Of a DNA stretch of 64,000 bases, positions 17,042-25,559 are shown piece after piece. Below the pieces are notes generated by a model. That model was not told the origin of the DNA and ran no database searches. It saw nothing but the letters and a program-made list of their open reading frames with translations. Positions within the stretch are counted from its first letter, which is position 1. Every line of letters begins with the position of its first letter. The translations under genes were made by a program, and so were the position numbers. Source of the DNA: Pelagibacteraceae bacterium AG-404-N13 (GTDB lineage: Bacteria; Pseudomonadota; Alphaproteobacteria; Pelagibacterales; Pelagibacteraceae); contig QCJD01000001.1 of the NCBI GenBank assembly GCA_003216255.1, forward strand, positions 1-64,000, given 5' to 3'.

Positions 17042-17118
17042 TGGTGCGCCTGCTAGGAGTTGAACCCAGAACCTCCTGGTCCGTAGCCAAGCGCTCTATC
17101 CAATTGAGCTACAGGCGC
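17042..17118 (-). tRNA. tRNA-Arg(ACG)
   Basis: This is a 77-nt tRNA. The acceptor GCGCCTG/CAGGCGC pairs perfectly. The anticodon stem CTTGG/CCAGG encloses CTACGGA, giving anticodon ACG, the form edited to inosine by TadA to read CGU/CGC/CGA. The T-loop is TTCAACT and the CCA end is encoded. Confidence 0.95.
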
Positions 17119-17193
17119 AATTTGTTAATTTTTTACATTATTATTAATGTAAATTATTTATTTAGCAATTATTGATATATATTATACTAGATT

Positions 17194-20100
17194 ATGAGTT
17201 TAGAATTATTAGTTCCGGATATCGGTGATTTTGAAAACGTAGAGATAATCGAAATCTTGGTTAAAAAAGGTGATAAAATCAATAAAAATGATTCTGTTGT
17301 AACATTAGAAAGTGACAAATCAAGTGTTGAAGTTCCATCAACCTTTGAAGGCATTATTGAAAATATCAAAGTTAAAATAGGTGATAAAGTTTCTAAAGGA
17401 GATTTAATATTAACTTTATCTTCTAGCGAAAATCAAATTAACAAATCATCTGAAAAACAAAAAATTGATGAAAAAATACCTCCTGTAACAGAAAAAATTA
17501 TCCAAGAAGCTGAAGGTTCAATAAAGAAAATAGAAGAAAAAATTGAGGATAAAAAAATTGAAAATGAAGTTAAAATGATAACTAGCAAAGATGATATTGA
17601 CCCAGTTGAAACAAAAGAATGGCTTGATTCATTAAGTGCAGTTCTTCAAAATGATGGTTCAGAAAGAGCTCATTTTTTAATTAAACAACTAATAGATCAA
17701 TCATATAAGGCTGGATCTAAAATCCCTTACACTCAAACAACACCTTATATAAATACCATACCTCCAGAAGAAGAAAAAAAATCACCAGGCGATCAAAACA
17801 TAGAGCGCAAAATTAGATCCTTCATAAGATGGAATGCTGCTGCGATGGTAGTAAGAGCAAATAAAAAATTTCCAGAATTAGGTGGTCATATTGGTACATT
17901 TGCATCAGCTGCAACCTTATATGATGTTGGTATGAATCATTTTTGGAGAGCAAAAAATAATAAATTTGGTGGAGATTTAATTTATTTTCAAGGTCACAGT
18001 GCACCGGGTATGTACGCCAGAGCTTTCCTTGAAGGAAGATTAACGGAAAGGCAATTAAATAGTTTTAGGCAAGAAGTAAAAAATGATGGACTTTCTTCCT
18101 ACCCACATCCATGGTTAATGCCAAAATTTTGGCAGTTCCCAACTGTTTCAATGGGTCTTGGACCTATGTTAGCAATATATCAAGCTAGATTTATGAAATA
18201 TTTAATTAATAGAGGTCTAATTAAAGATGAAGGTAGAAAAGTTTGGGCATTTCTAGGAGATGGAGAAATGGATGAACCAGAGTCATTAGGCGCAATAGGT
18301 TTAGCAGCAAGAGAAAAGTTAGATAATTTAATTTTTGTAATTAATTGCAACCTTCAAAGATTAGATGGCCCAGTCAGAGGAAATGGAAAAATTATTCAAG
18401 AGCTTGAGGGGATTTTTAGAGGAGGAGGATGGAATGTTATAAAGGTAATTTGGGGATCTTATTGGGACTCTTTATTAGCTAATGACAAGACTGGTCATCT
18501 AGTTAAAATAATGAACGAAACAGTTGATGGAGAATATCAAGCATTTAAGGCTAGAAATGGTCTTTATGTTAGAGAAAAATTTTTTGGAAAATATCCAGAA
18601 ACAACAGAATTAGTTTCATCTATGTCAGATAAAGATATTTGGAGATTAAACAGAGGAGGTCATGATCCCCACAAAGTTTATGCAGCCTATGACAAAGCAA
18701 TAAAAAATATTGGAAGCCCCACTGTAATAATAGCAAAAACTATCAAAGGTTATGGAATGGGTAAAACTGGTGAAAGTGTTAATACAACTCATCAGCAAAA
18801 AAAATTAGATGTAGATGATTTGTTATATTACAGAGATAGATTTGATGTTCCTTTAACAGATGAGCAAGTTAAAAATATAGAATATTATAAACCAGATGAA
18901 AATTCTGAAGAAATTAAATATTTGAAAAAAAGAAGAATGGAATTAGGAGGCTTTATTCCGGAAAGAACTTCATATTCAAAACCAATTAAAACTCCAAATA
19001 AAGATATTTTTGATTTTATGAAAATTTCAACTGGAGAAAAAGAAATGTCAACTACAATGGCTTTAGTAAGGTTGTTGACTAACTTGTTAAGAGATAAAAA
19101 TGTGGCGCCTAAATTAGTTCCTATTATTCCAGATGAAGCCAGAACTTTTGGTATGGAGGGCTTTTTTCAAAAAATTGGAATTTATGCTCATGAGGGTCAA
19201 AAATATGAACCAGAAGACTCTGCTCAACTTTCATCTTATAAAGAAGAAAAGAGCGGACAAGTTTTAGAGGAAGGAATAACCGAGGCAGGATCGATGTCCT
19301 CATGGATTGCTGCAGGTACGTCTTATTCAAATCATGATATTGAAATGATTCCAATTTATTTATTTTATTCCATGTTTGGTTTTCAAAGAATAGGGGACTT
19401 TGCTTGGGCAGCTGGAGATAGTCAAGCTAGAGGATTTTTAATAGGAGCAACAGCTGGTAGAACAACATTAGCTGGTGAAGGTTTACAGCATCAAGATGGA
19501 CATAGTCATCTAATTGCATCAACTATACCAAATTGTATATCATATGATCCAACTTTTCACTATGAGCTAGCAATTATTTTTAGAGAAGGATTAAGAAGAA
19601 TGCATGAAAAAAATGAAAATGTTTTTTATTATATTACAACTATGAATGAAAATTATACTCATCCAGATATTCCAAAAGATAAAGATTGTGAAGATGGAAT
19701 TTTAAAAGGTATGTATAAAATTAAAGATTATTCAAATTATAAAAAAAATAAAATTCAATTGTTGGGATCAGGAGCTATACTTAGAGAAATGATATCAGCT
19801 GCCGAGATTTTGCAAAAAGATTACCAAATAGATAGTGAAGTATGGAGTGTAACAAGTTTTAATGAACTAAGAAGAGATGGGCTAGAAACTGAAAGATATA
19901 ATTTATTAAATCCTGGAGAACATAAAAAAATATCTTATGTTGAAAAATGTTTAGGAAAAAAAGATGGTCCAATTTTAGCTGCATCGGATTATATGAGGAT
20001 GAATTCAGATCAAATTAGACCTTATACATCAAAAAGCTTTTATTCTCTTGGCACAGATGGATATGGAAGAAGTGATACTAGAAAAAGTTTAAGGAAATTT

Positions 20101-20241
20101 TTTGAGGTTGATAAAGAACATATTGTTGCATACAGTTTAAGTGTGTTAGCGAATGAACAATTAATTGCATCCAAATATGCAAAAGAAGCAATTAAAAAAT
20201 ATAATATTGACAAAGATAAACCAATGCCAACAAAACTATAA
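17194..20241 (+). CDS. aceE: Pyruvate dehydrogenase E1 (homodimeric type) with N-terminal lipoyl domain
   Basis: This enzyme decarboxylates pyruvate with thiamine diphosphate and passes the acetyl group to lipoyl. At 1015 aa it is longer than the usual AceE (about 890) because residues 1-75 are a complete lipoyl domain: LVPDIGDF, then ESDKSSVEVPS with the lipoylated Lys42. A charged Lys/Glu linker (about 80-130) leads to the E1 body. The ThDP motif GDGEMDEPES is near residue 353 with its Asn partner in VINCN, and EGLQHQDGHSH is near residue 765. The E2 gene follows directly (TAA then ATG) and lacks a lipoyl domain, so E1 supplies the swinging arm. Confidence 0.93.
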   Translation: MSLELLVPDIGDFENVEIIEILVKKGDKINKNDSVVTLESDKSSVEVPSTFEGIIENIKVKIGDKVSKGDLILTLSSSENQINKSSEKQKIDEKIPPVTEKIIQEAEGSIKKIEEKIEDKKIENEVKMITSKDDIDPVETKEWLDSLSAVLQNDGSERAHFLIKQLIDQSYKAGSKIPYTQTTPYINTIPPEEEKKSPGDQNIERKIRSFIRWNAAAMVVRANKKFPELGGHIGTFASAATLYDVGMNHFWRAKNNKFGGDLIYFQGHSAPGMYARAFLEGRLTERQLNSFRQEVKNDGLSSYPHPWLMPKFWQFPTVSMGLGPMLAIYQARFMKYLINRGLIKDEGRKVWAFLGDGEMDEPESLGAIGLAAREKLDNLIFVINCNLQRLDGPVRGNGKIIQELEGIFRGGGWNVIKVIWGSYWDSLLANDKTGHLVKIMNETVDGEYQAFKARNGLYVREKFFGKYPETTELVSSMSDKDIWRLNRGGHDPHKVYAAYDKAIKNIGSPTVIIAKTIKGYGMGKTGESVNTTHQQKKLDVDDLLYYRDRFDVPLTDEQVKNIEYYKPDENSEEIKYLKKRRMELGGFIPERTSYSKPIKTPNKDIFDFMKISTGEKEMSTTMALVRLLTNLLRDKNVAPKLVPIIPDEARTFGMEGFFQKIGIYAHEGQKYEPEDSAQLSSYKEEKSGQVLEEGITEAGSMSSWIAAGTSYSNHDIEMIPIYLFYSMFGFQRIGDFAWAAGDSQARGFLIGATAGRTTLAGEGLQHQDGHSHLIASTIPNCISYDPTFHYELAIIFREGLRRMHEKNENVFYYITTMNENYTHPDIPKDKDCEDGILKGMYKIKDYSNYKKNKIQLLGSGAILREMISAAEILQKDYQIDSEVWSVTSFNELRRDGLETERYNLLNPGEHKKISYVEKCLGKKDGPILAASDYMRMNSDQIRPYTSKSFYSLGTDGYGRSDTRKSLRKFFEVDKEHIVAYSLSVLANEQLIASKYAKEAIKKYNIDKDKPMPTKL

Positions 20242-21180
20242 ATGACAGAAAATATAGAAAAAAATTTAGATAAAACTTCTGCAAGCCCAAAAGCAAGGAA
20301 GTTTGCTAGGGAGTTAGGCGTAGATATAAATGAAGTTTCAGGTAGCGAAAGAATTGGAAGAGTAATTGAAAAAGATATAAAGCATTTTATATCTTCAAAA
20401 ATAAATAAATCTAATAAACGTGAAAATGAAATAAAAAATAAATCTATAAAAATGGAATATAAACACTCCGAATTTGGAGAGATTGAAATTAAAGATATTC
20501 CAAGAGTAAAAAAAATAGCTGCTCCTCATTTAAGTAATTCTTGGACAAATATCCCTCATGTCACAAATCATGATGAAGCAGATATAACTGAATTAGAAGA
20601 ATTTAGAAGTTCATTGACAGACAGTTTTACAGGAGAAAGAAAAAAAATTACTCCTTTAGCCTTTATAATAAAAGCAATTGTTCTATCTTTAAAAAAATTT
20701 CCAAGATTTAATTCATCAATTGATGATATTGAAAATGGAAAAATTACATTAAAAAAATATTTTCATATAGGTATAGCAGTGGATACTCCACACGGTTTAA
20801 TGGTTCCAAAAATAAGAAATGCAAATGAAAAAGATATTAATCAATTAAGCATAGAATTAAAAAATGTAAGCGATGATTGTAGAAATTTAAAAATAGATAA
20901 GAAGGAATTTTTTGGAGGATCCATGACAATAACAAGTTTAGGAGGAATAGGTGGATCATTTTTTACACCAATAATTAACTATCCAGAGGTCGCAATTCTT
21001 GGTGTAGGTAGATCTTATAAAAAACAAGTATTTTTGGATGGAAAATTTATGCCTCGAACAATTTTACCTTTATCATTATCCTATGATCATAGAATTATTG
21101 ATGGCGCAGAAGCAGCAAAATTCAATAATGATTTAAAATATAATTTAGGTCCAAATTTTGCATATAATTTAGCCAAATGA
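20242..21180 (+). CDS. aceF: Pyruvate dehydrogenase E2 acetyltransferase, lacking lipoyl domain
   Basis: This is dihydrolipoyl acetyltransferase, the core of the PDH complex, reduced to 312 aa. Residues about 12-50 are the peripheral-subunit binding domain (ASPKARKFARELG, then GRVIEKDI). The catalytic CoA-acyltransferase domain runs from about residue 80 to the end, with the active site YDHRIIDGAEAA near residue 290. No lipoyl domain precedes the binding domain, unlike usual E2 proteins. It starts immediately after aceE, and its last four bases overlap the dioxygenase start (ATGA). The E3 gene is not in this window. Confidence 0.93.
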   Translation: MTENIEKNLDKTSASPKARKFARELGVDINEVSGSERIGRVIEKDIKHFISSKINKSNKRENEIKNKSIKMEYKHSEFGEIEIKDIPRVKKIAAPHLSNSWTNIPHVTNHDEADITELEEFRSSLTDSFTGERKKITPLAFIIKAIVLSLKKFPRFNSSIDDIENGKITLKKYFHIGIAVDTPHGLMVPKIRNANEKDINQLSIELKNVSDDCRNLKIDKKEFFGGSMTITSLGGIGGSFFTPIINYPEVAILGVGRSYKKQVFLDGKFMPRTILPLSLSYDHRIIDGAEAAKFNNDLKYNLGPNFAYNLAK

Positions 21181-22271
21181 TTAGAAAGATAAAAATTTTA
21201 TCTGATGATCTTCATGTATATTTCAATGAAAATGATGAGATATTTTCAAATATATGGCTTAGAGATCATGCAAGAGATGAGGAAAACTGGGATAAAAGAT
21301 CTAGTCAAAGGAAAACATTTACAGCAGCTTTGGATTTCAAAATTAAAATTAAAAGTGCTGAAATTTTTGATGATGGAAAATCTATAAAAATATTATGGCC
21401 AGATTTACAAAAGCCTGTAACTTACTCTTATGAGTTTCTATCTAGTAACTCACTTAATAATAAAAAAAAAATAAGTAATTTAAAATTGTGGAAAGATATT
21501 GACTTAAAAGATCAAATTTATATAGATTTTGAAACTATTCAATCAAACCAAGGTTATAAAGATTTTTTAAAAAAATTATATAAATATGGATTTGCCGTTG
21601 TGACAAATTGCAAAACAGAAATTGGTTCAGTTGAAAATATTGCAAAAAAAATTGGTTATGTAAGAAATTCTATTTTTGGAGGTTTATGGAGCTTCGAATC
21701 TAACGAAGATAAAGCAGACAGTGCGTATACACAAGAAGAGTTAAGACCTCATACAGATGCAACATACAGTAATGATGCTCCAGGTTTGCAATTATTGTTA
21801 TGCTGCAAATATAAAGCTAAAGGTGGACATTCAATAATGGTAGATGGATTTAAAATTGCTGAAATAATAAAAAAGGAGAGCAAAGAACTATTTGAAATTC
21901 TTTCGACAATAAATGTTAAAGGAAATTATATTGGTGATGGCGTATTCTTAGAAGCAGAAAGGCCAATTTTTAATTTAAACTCGAATAAAGAACTTTTTCA
22001 AGTTAGTTTTAATAATTATGATAGAGCGCCGTTTAGGTTTGAAAAAGAATTAACAACTAAATTTTATGAAGCTATAAGAAAATTTGATTTAATGGCAAAT
22101 AGTAGAGAATTTCAATGGAGACATATTTTAAAACCTGGAGAATTATTGATATTTAACAATTGGAGAGTTCTTCATGGAAGAGGTTCATTTGAAGGAACTA
22201 GAAAAATATCTGGCTGTTATATTAATAAAGAAGATTTTGATAGTTCTTGTAGAATGAATGACATTTATTAA
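21177..22271 (+). CDS. Gamma-butyrobetaine dioxygenase-like 2-oxoglutarate/Fe(II) oxygenase
   Basis: This is a 364-aa member of the TauD/BBOX1/TMLH branch of 2OG-Fe(II) oxygenases, which hydroxylate gamma-butyrobetaine or trimethyllysine in carnitine synthesis. The N-terminal DUF971-like domain includes IWLRDHARDEENW. The iron ligands are His and Asp in RPHTDATY near residue 192 and the distal His in WRVLHGRGSF near residue 331, followed by the 2OG-binding Arg in GTRKISGCY. The cysteines that bind zinc in the N-domain of animal BBOX1 are absent. It overlaps aceF by 4 bp. The actual substrate is inferred only from family. Confidence 0.8.
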   Translation: MIRKIKILSDDLHVYFNENDEIFSNIWLRDHARDEENWDKRSSQRKTFTAALDFKIKIKSAEIFDDGKSIKILWPDLQKPVTYSYEFLSSNSLNNKKKISNLKLWKDIDLKDQIYIDFETIQSNQGYKDFLKKLYKYGFAVVTNCKTEIGSVENIAKKIGYVRNSIFGGLWSFESNEDKADSAYTQEELRPHTDATYSNDAPGLQLLLCCKYKAKGGHSIMVDGFKIAEIIKKESKELFEILSTINVKGNYIGDGVFLEAERPIFNLNSNKELFQVSFNNYDRAPFRFEKELTTKFYEAIRKFDLMANSREFQWRHILKPGELLIFNNWRVLHGRGSFEGTRKISGCYINKEDFDSSCRMNDIY

Positions 22272-22295
22272 AGAATTTAATCTAAAATAAATAAA

Positions 22296-23186
22296 ATGAA
22301 AATGAGTAAATCTACTTCAATGATTTGTGCTTTAATTACAACTTTTATTTGGGGTACAGCATTTATCGCTCAAGATACTGGAATGGATAATATAGGGCCA
22401 TTAACATTTAACTTTTCTAGATTTTTTGTTGGATTTATTACAATTTTGCCTATTGCATTATTTTTTGAGAGAAAAAAAATACTTGTAGAAATAAGTTCAA
22501 ATTCAAAAGTTTTTTATAAATATCTTCTTTTTATGGGGATATCTTTATTTTTAGGAACTTATTTACAACAAGCTTCTCTTCAATATACAAATATTGCAAA
22601 TGCAGCTTTTTTTACAGTGTTTTATGTACCTCTAGTACCTATCTTATTATTTTTTATTTATGCAAGTAAAGTTCACTGGAGCATTTGGCCTTCCATAGGT
22701 CTGTGTGTTTTTGGTGTTTATCTTTTAAGTGATTTTTCTAATTCAGAAGTAATGTTAGGTGACGCATTAGTAATTTTATGTTCAGTATTTTGGGCTCTTC
22801 ATATTATTTTTGCTGGAAAGTTCATGGAGACTTTCAATATACCCATTTTTTATGCTGCGCTTCAGGCATTACTTGTTGCAACTTTATCTCTTTTATTTTC
22901 ATATTTTTTTGAAGAAATTAAATTTTCAAATATTCTTTTAGAAAGTAGTTCTATTGTTTATGCTGGTGTTTTTTCTGGTGGAATTGCATTTACACTTCAA
23001 ATGTTTGCTCAAAAAAATATAGAAGAAGCCCCAGCAGCAATTATATATTCATTGGAGGGTGTTTTTGCAGCATTGGCAGGTTGGATAATATTAAATCAAT
23101 TTTTAGACTTAAGCAATATAATTGGTTGTTGCTTAATTTTGATCGCTGTAATATTTTCACAACTTGCTCCAACTTCAAAAAATTAA
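22296..23186 (+). CDS. EamA/DMT-superfamily transporter
   Basis: This is a 296-aa membrane protein with about ten hydrophobic helices in two EamA repeats. The first begins TTFIWGTAFIAQDTG and the second LVILCSVFWALHIIFAG; the C-terminal half has APAAIIYSLEGVFAAL, typical of metabolite exporters in the drug/metabolite transporter superfamily. Translation may start at either of two near ATGs (MKMSK). It lies 24 bp after the dioxygenase and converges on uppP. Substrate cannot be assigned. Confidence 0.85.
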   Translation: MKMSKSTSMICALITTFIWGTAFIAQDTGMDNIGPLTFNFSRFFVGFITILPIALFFERKKILVEISSNSKVFYKYLLFMGISLFLGTYLQQASLQYTNIANAAFFTVFYVPLVPILLFFIYASKVHWSIWPSIGLCVFGVYLLSDFSNSEVMLGDALVILCSVFWALHIIFAGKFMETFNIPIFYAALQALLVATLSLLFSYFFEEIKFSNILLESSSIVYAGVFSGGIAFTLQMFAQKNIEEAPAAIIYSLEGVFAALAGWIILNQFLDLSNIIGCCLILIAVIFSQLAPTSKN

Positions 23187-23950
23187 TTATAAACTATTAC
23201 AAAAAGTATTAAGGCTAAAAGTATTCTATAATATATAAATAAGTTTAAATTAAAATTTTTTATATAAATTAAAAAATACTTAATTGTCAGATAAGAAATT
23301 ACAAATGATAGAATAATTGAATAAAAGAAAATAAAATTTAAAACAACTCCAGTATCAAAAATATCTTTAAGACCCAAAAAGCTAGCACCACTTATTGCAG
23401 GTATAGACAAATAGAATGCAATCTTCGAAGAGTCTATTCTGTCAAAATTTAAAAATCTTGATGCTGTTATAACTATCCCCGATCTACTCACACCCGGAAT
23501 TATTGCCAAAACTTGAAGTAAACCAATTATAATAATATTTTTATAACTTAGTTTTGTATCCAACTTATTGTTTATTTTTGATCTATCTGAAAAATATAGT
23601 AGAATTCCAAAAAATAACGTGGTCCATGCAATTACTTCTAAATTTCTGAAATAATCAATTAAACCAGTAGAATAAAAAATATAACCGACAATTATTAACG
23701 GTATAGATCCTACAATAATTAAGAGCGCTAAACTTTTATTTTTTGTTAAATTAAATAAATCTTCTCTAAAGTAAAATATGATTGCAATTAAAGACCCCAA
23801 GTGAAGACTAATATCAAGCTGTAAAGAGCTAAAATTAAAATTATTAATTTTTGAAAATAAAATTAAATGAGCTGAGGAGCTTACAGGTATAAATTCAAAT
23901 ACACCTTGAATGATTGCTAAAAAAAAAGTTTCAATGTATTGAGAAATCAT
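23183..23950 (-). CDS. uppP: Undecaprenyl-diphosphatase UppP (BacA)
   Basis: This integral membrane phosphatase recycles undecaprenyl pyrophosphate for peptidoglycan and polysaccharide synthesis. At 255 aa it has about eight helices. The signature GVFEFIPVSSSAHLIL is at residues 16-31 (Glu and Ser residues of the active site), and PGVSRSGIVITASR is near residue 157. It overlaps the EamA gene end by 4 bp and has a 175-bp divergent spacer to gltD. Confidence 0.92.
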   Translation of the reverse strand: MISQYIETFFLAIIQGVFEFIPVSSSAHLILFSKINNFNFSSLQLDISLHLGSLIAIIFYFREDLFNLTKNKSLALLIIVGSIPLIIVGYIFYSTGLIDYFRNLEVIAWTTLFFGILLYFSDRSKINNKLDTKLSYKNIIIIGLLQVLAIIPGVSRSGIVITASRFLNFDRIDSSKIAFYLSIPAISGASFLGLKDIFDTGVVLNFIFFYSIILSFVISYLTIKYFLIYIKNFNLNLFIYYRILLALILFVIVYN

Positions 23951-24002
23951 TACAATTTTACTTGTTAATTAAAAGTTACCCAAAATAAAGCAATAACTTT
24001 AG

Positions 24003-24019
24003 TGCATAACTATTATGCA
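24003..24019. promoter_or_regulatory. 17-bp palindrome upstream of gltDB, NtrC/NtrX-like geometry
   Basis: TGCATAACTATTATGCA has 7-bp inverted arms around 3 bases, about 107 bp before the gltD start. The outer TGCA...TGCA with 17-bp total length matches the geometry of NtrC-family operators (TGCACC-N5-GGTGCA), though the inner bases differ. A nitrogen-responsive NtrY/NtrX-type regulator is the natural candidate, since glutamate synthase is a classic nitrogen gene. This is inference from one site. Confidence 0.45.
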
Positions 24020-24084
24020 TAAATTTCTAAAATCCCTTATTTTAATGGTTTTTTTAAAATATAAGACATAAATTATGACCTTAT

Positions 24085-24090
24085 TATAGT
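24085..24090 (+). promoter_or_regulatory. Candidate -10 box of gltDB
   Basis: TATAGT lies 36 bp upstream of the gltD start, within reach of the palindrome at 24003. A -35 at the usual distance is poor (TAAGAC), which would fit an activated promoter, but the assignment is weak. Confidence 0.3.
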
Positions 24091-24125
24091 TTATTCAGGA
24101 AAAATATTGTTATATAGCAATCGCG

Positions 24126-25559
24126 ATGTCAGAAAAAATGTTAAAATTTATTGATATTGATCAAAAAAACCCCTCAAAAAGGAATGAAATAGAGAGAAAG
24201 AGTGATTTTAACGAAATATATGCTGAATTTATTCATGAAAATGCAAATAAACAGTCTAGTAGATGCTCGCAATGTGGAGTTCCATTTTGCCAAGTTCATT
24301 GTCCTTTAAGCAATAATATCCCAGATTGGCTAAAATTAACTGCAGAAAACAGACTTGAAGAGGCTTATGAATTATCACAAAGCACAAATAATATGCCTGA
24401 AGTATGTGGAAGAATTTGTCCACAAGATAGATTGTGCGAAGGAAATTGTGTTATTGAACAATCGGGTCATGGAACAGTAACAATTGGTTCAATAGAAAAA
24501 TATATAACAGAGACAGCATGGACAAAAGGCTGGGTAAAACCGATAGAGGTTAAAAATGAAATTAATCAAAGCGTTGGTATTATTGGAGCAGGTCCAGCTG
24601 GATTAGCATGTGGAGAAGAACTAAGAAAAAAAGGTTACCAAATTACCATATACGATCGTTATGACAGAGCAGGAGGTTTATTAATTTATGGGATACCAAA
24701 TTTTAAATTAGAAAAACATGTAGTTAATAGGAGAATTAAACTTTTGAAAGATGGGGGTATTAACTTTGTTCTTAACTTTGAAGTTGGAAAAGATTTAACT
24801 TTAAAAGATCTTAGAGAAAAACATGATTCAATATTAATTGCGACTGGTGTTTATAAACCTAGAGAAGTTGAAATACCAGGAGGAGATTTAGAAAATATTT
24901 TCCCTGCAATGCAATTTTTAACAGCATCTAATCGAAAAGGCTTAGGAGACAAAGTTGAATTATTTGACAATGGAATTTTAGATGCAAAAGATAAAGATGT
25001 AATAGTTATAGGTGGTGGTGATACTGCTATGGATTGTGTTAGGACATCAATTAGACAAAAAGCAAAATCAGTAAAATGTATTTACAGACGAGATAAAGAA
25101 AATATGCCAGGATCAGCAAGAGAGGTTGCGAATGCTGAGGAAGAAGGTATTGAATTTATTTGGTTAAGTAATCCGAAAGAATTTAAAGGTAATAAAAAAG
25201 TTCAAAGCTTAATAGTTGATAAAATTAAGTTAGGAGACCCAGATGAAAGTGGAAGAAGAAAACCAATAATAGAAAAAAATTATGAATTTGAAATTAAGGC
25301 AGATATAGTTATAAAAGCTTTGGGTTTTGATCCAGAAGAACTTCCTTTATTATTTGACGAGAATAGATTGCAAACTACTAAATGGGGAACAATAAAAACA
25401 AATTTTGATACAATGGAAACAAATATACCTGGTGTATTTGCTGCTGGTGATATTGTAAGAGGAGCATCACTTGTTGTTTGGGCAATAAAAGATGGAAGAG
25501 ATGCAGCGTTGTCTATAGATAATTATTTACAATTAAAAAAAAATAAGAAAGTAGCTTAA
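24126..25559 (+). CDS. gltD: Glutamate synthase (NADPH) small subunit
   Basis: This is the beta subunit of glutamate synthase, which takes electrons from NADPH via FAD and passes them to the large subunit. At 477 aa it is full length. The N-terminal Fe-S segment has CSQCGVPFCQVHCP and CGRICPQDRLCEGNC. The FAD-binding GAGPAGLACGEEL is near residue 153, the NAD(P) motif GGGDTAMDC near residue 299, and the final FAD motif GVFAAGDI near residue 437. Its stop shares a base with the gltB start (TAATG). The order gltD-gltB is the reverse of E. coli. Confidence 0.95.
   Translation: MSEKMLKFIDIDQKNPSKRNEIERKSDFNEIYAEFIHENANKQSSRCSQCGVPFCQVHCPLSNNIPDWLKLTAENRLEEAYELSQSTNNMPEVCGRICPQDRLCEGNCVIEQSGHGTVTIGSIEKYITETAWTKGWVKPIEVKNEINQSVGIIGAGPAGLACGEELRKKGYQITIYDRYDRAGGLLIYGIPNFKLEKHVVNRRIKLLKDGGINFVLNFEVGKDLTLKDLREKHDSILIATGVYKPREVEIPGGDLENIFPAMQFLTASNRKGLGDKVELFDNGILDAKDKDVIVIGGGDTAMDCVRTSIRQKAKSVKCIYRRDKENMPGSAREVANAEEEGIEFIWLSNPKEFKGNKKVQSLIVDKIKLGDPDESGRRKPIIEKNYEFEIKADIVIKALGFDPEELPLLFDENRLQTTKWGTIKTNFDTMETNIPGVFAAGDIVRGASLVVWAIKDGRDAALSIDNYLQLKKNKKVA

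Noticed and set aside
16947-17090. N-terminal extension of the thioesterase
   Set aside because: The added residues read through tRNA-Arg and a hydrophobic spacer; the internal ATG at 16946 gives the normal family length.
24015-24071. 18-codon hydrophobic ORF upstream of gltD
   Set aside because: No Shine-Dalgarno, overlaps the palindrome, and no regulatory codon pattern such as repeated Gln or Glu.
23951-24125. Glutamine, glycine or SAM-V riboswitch before gltD
   Set aside because: None of the conserved core motifs of these riboswitches is visible; only the palindrome stands out.
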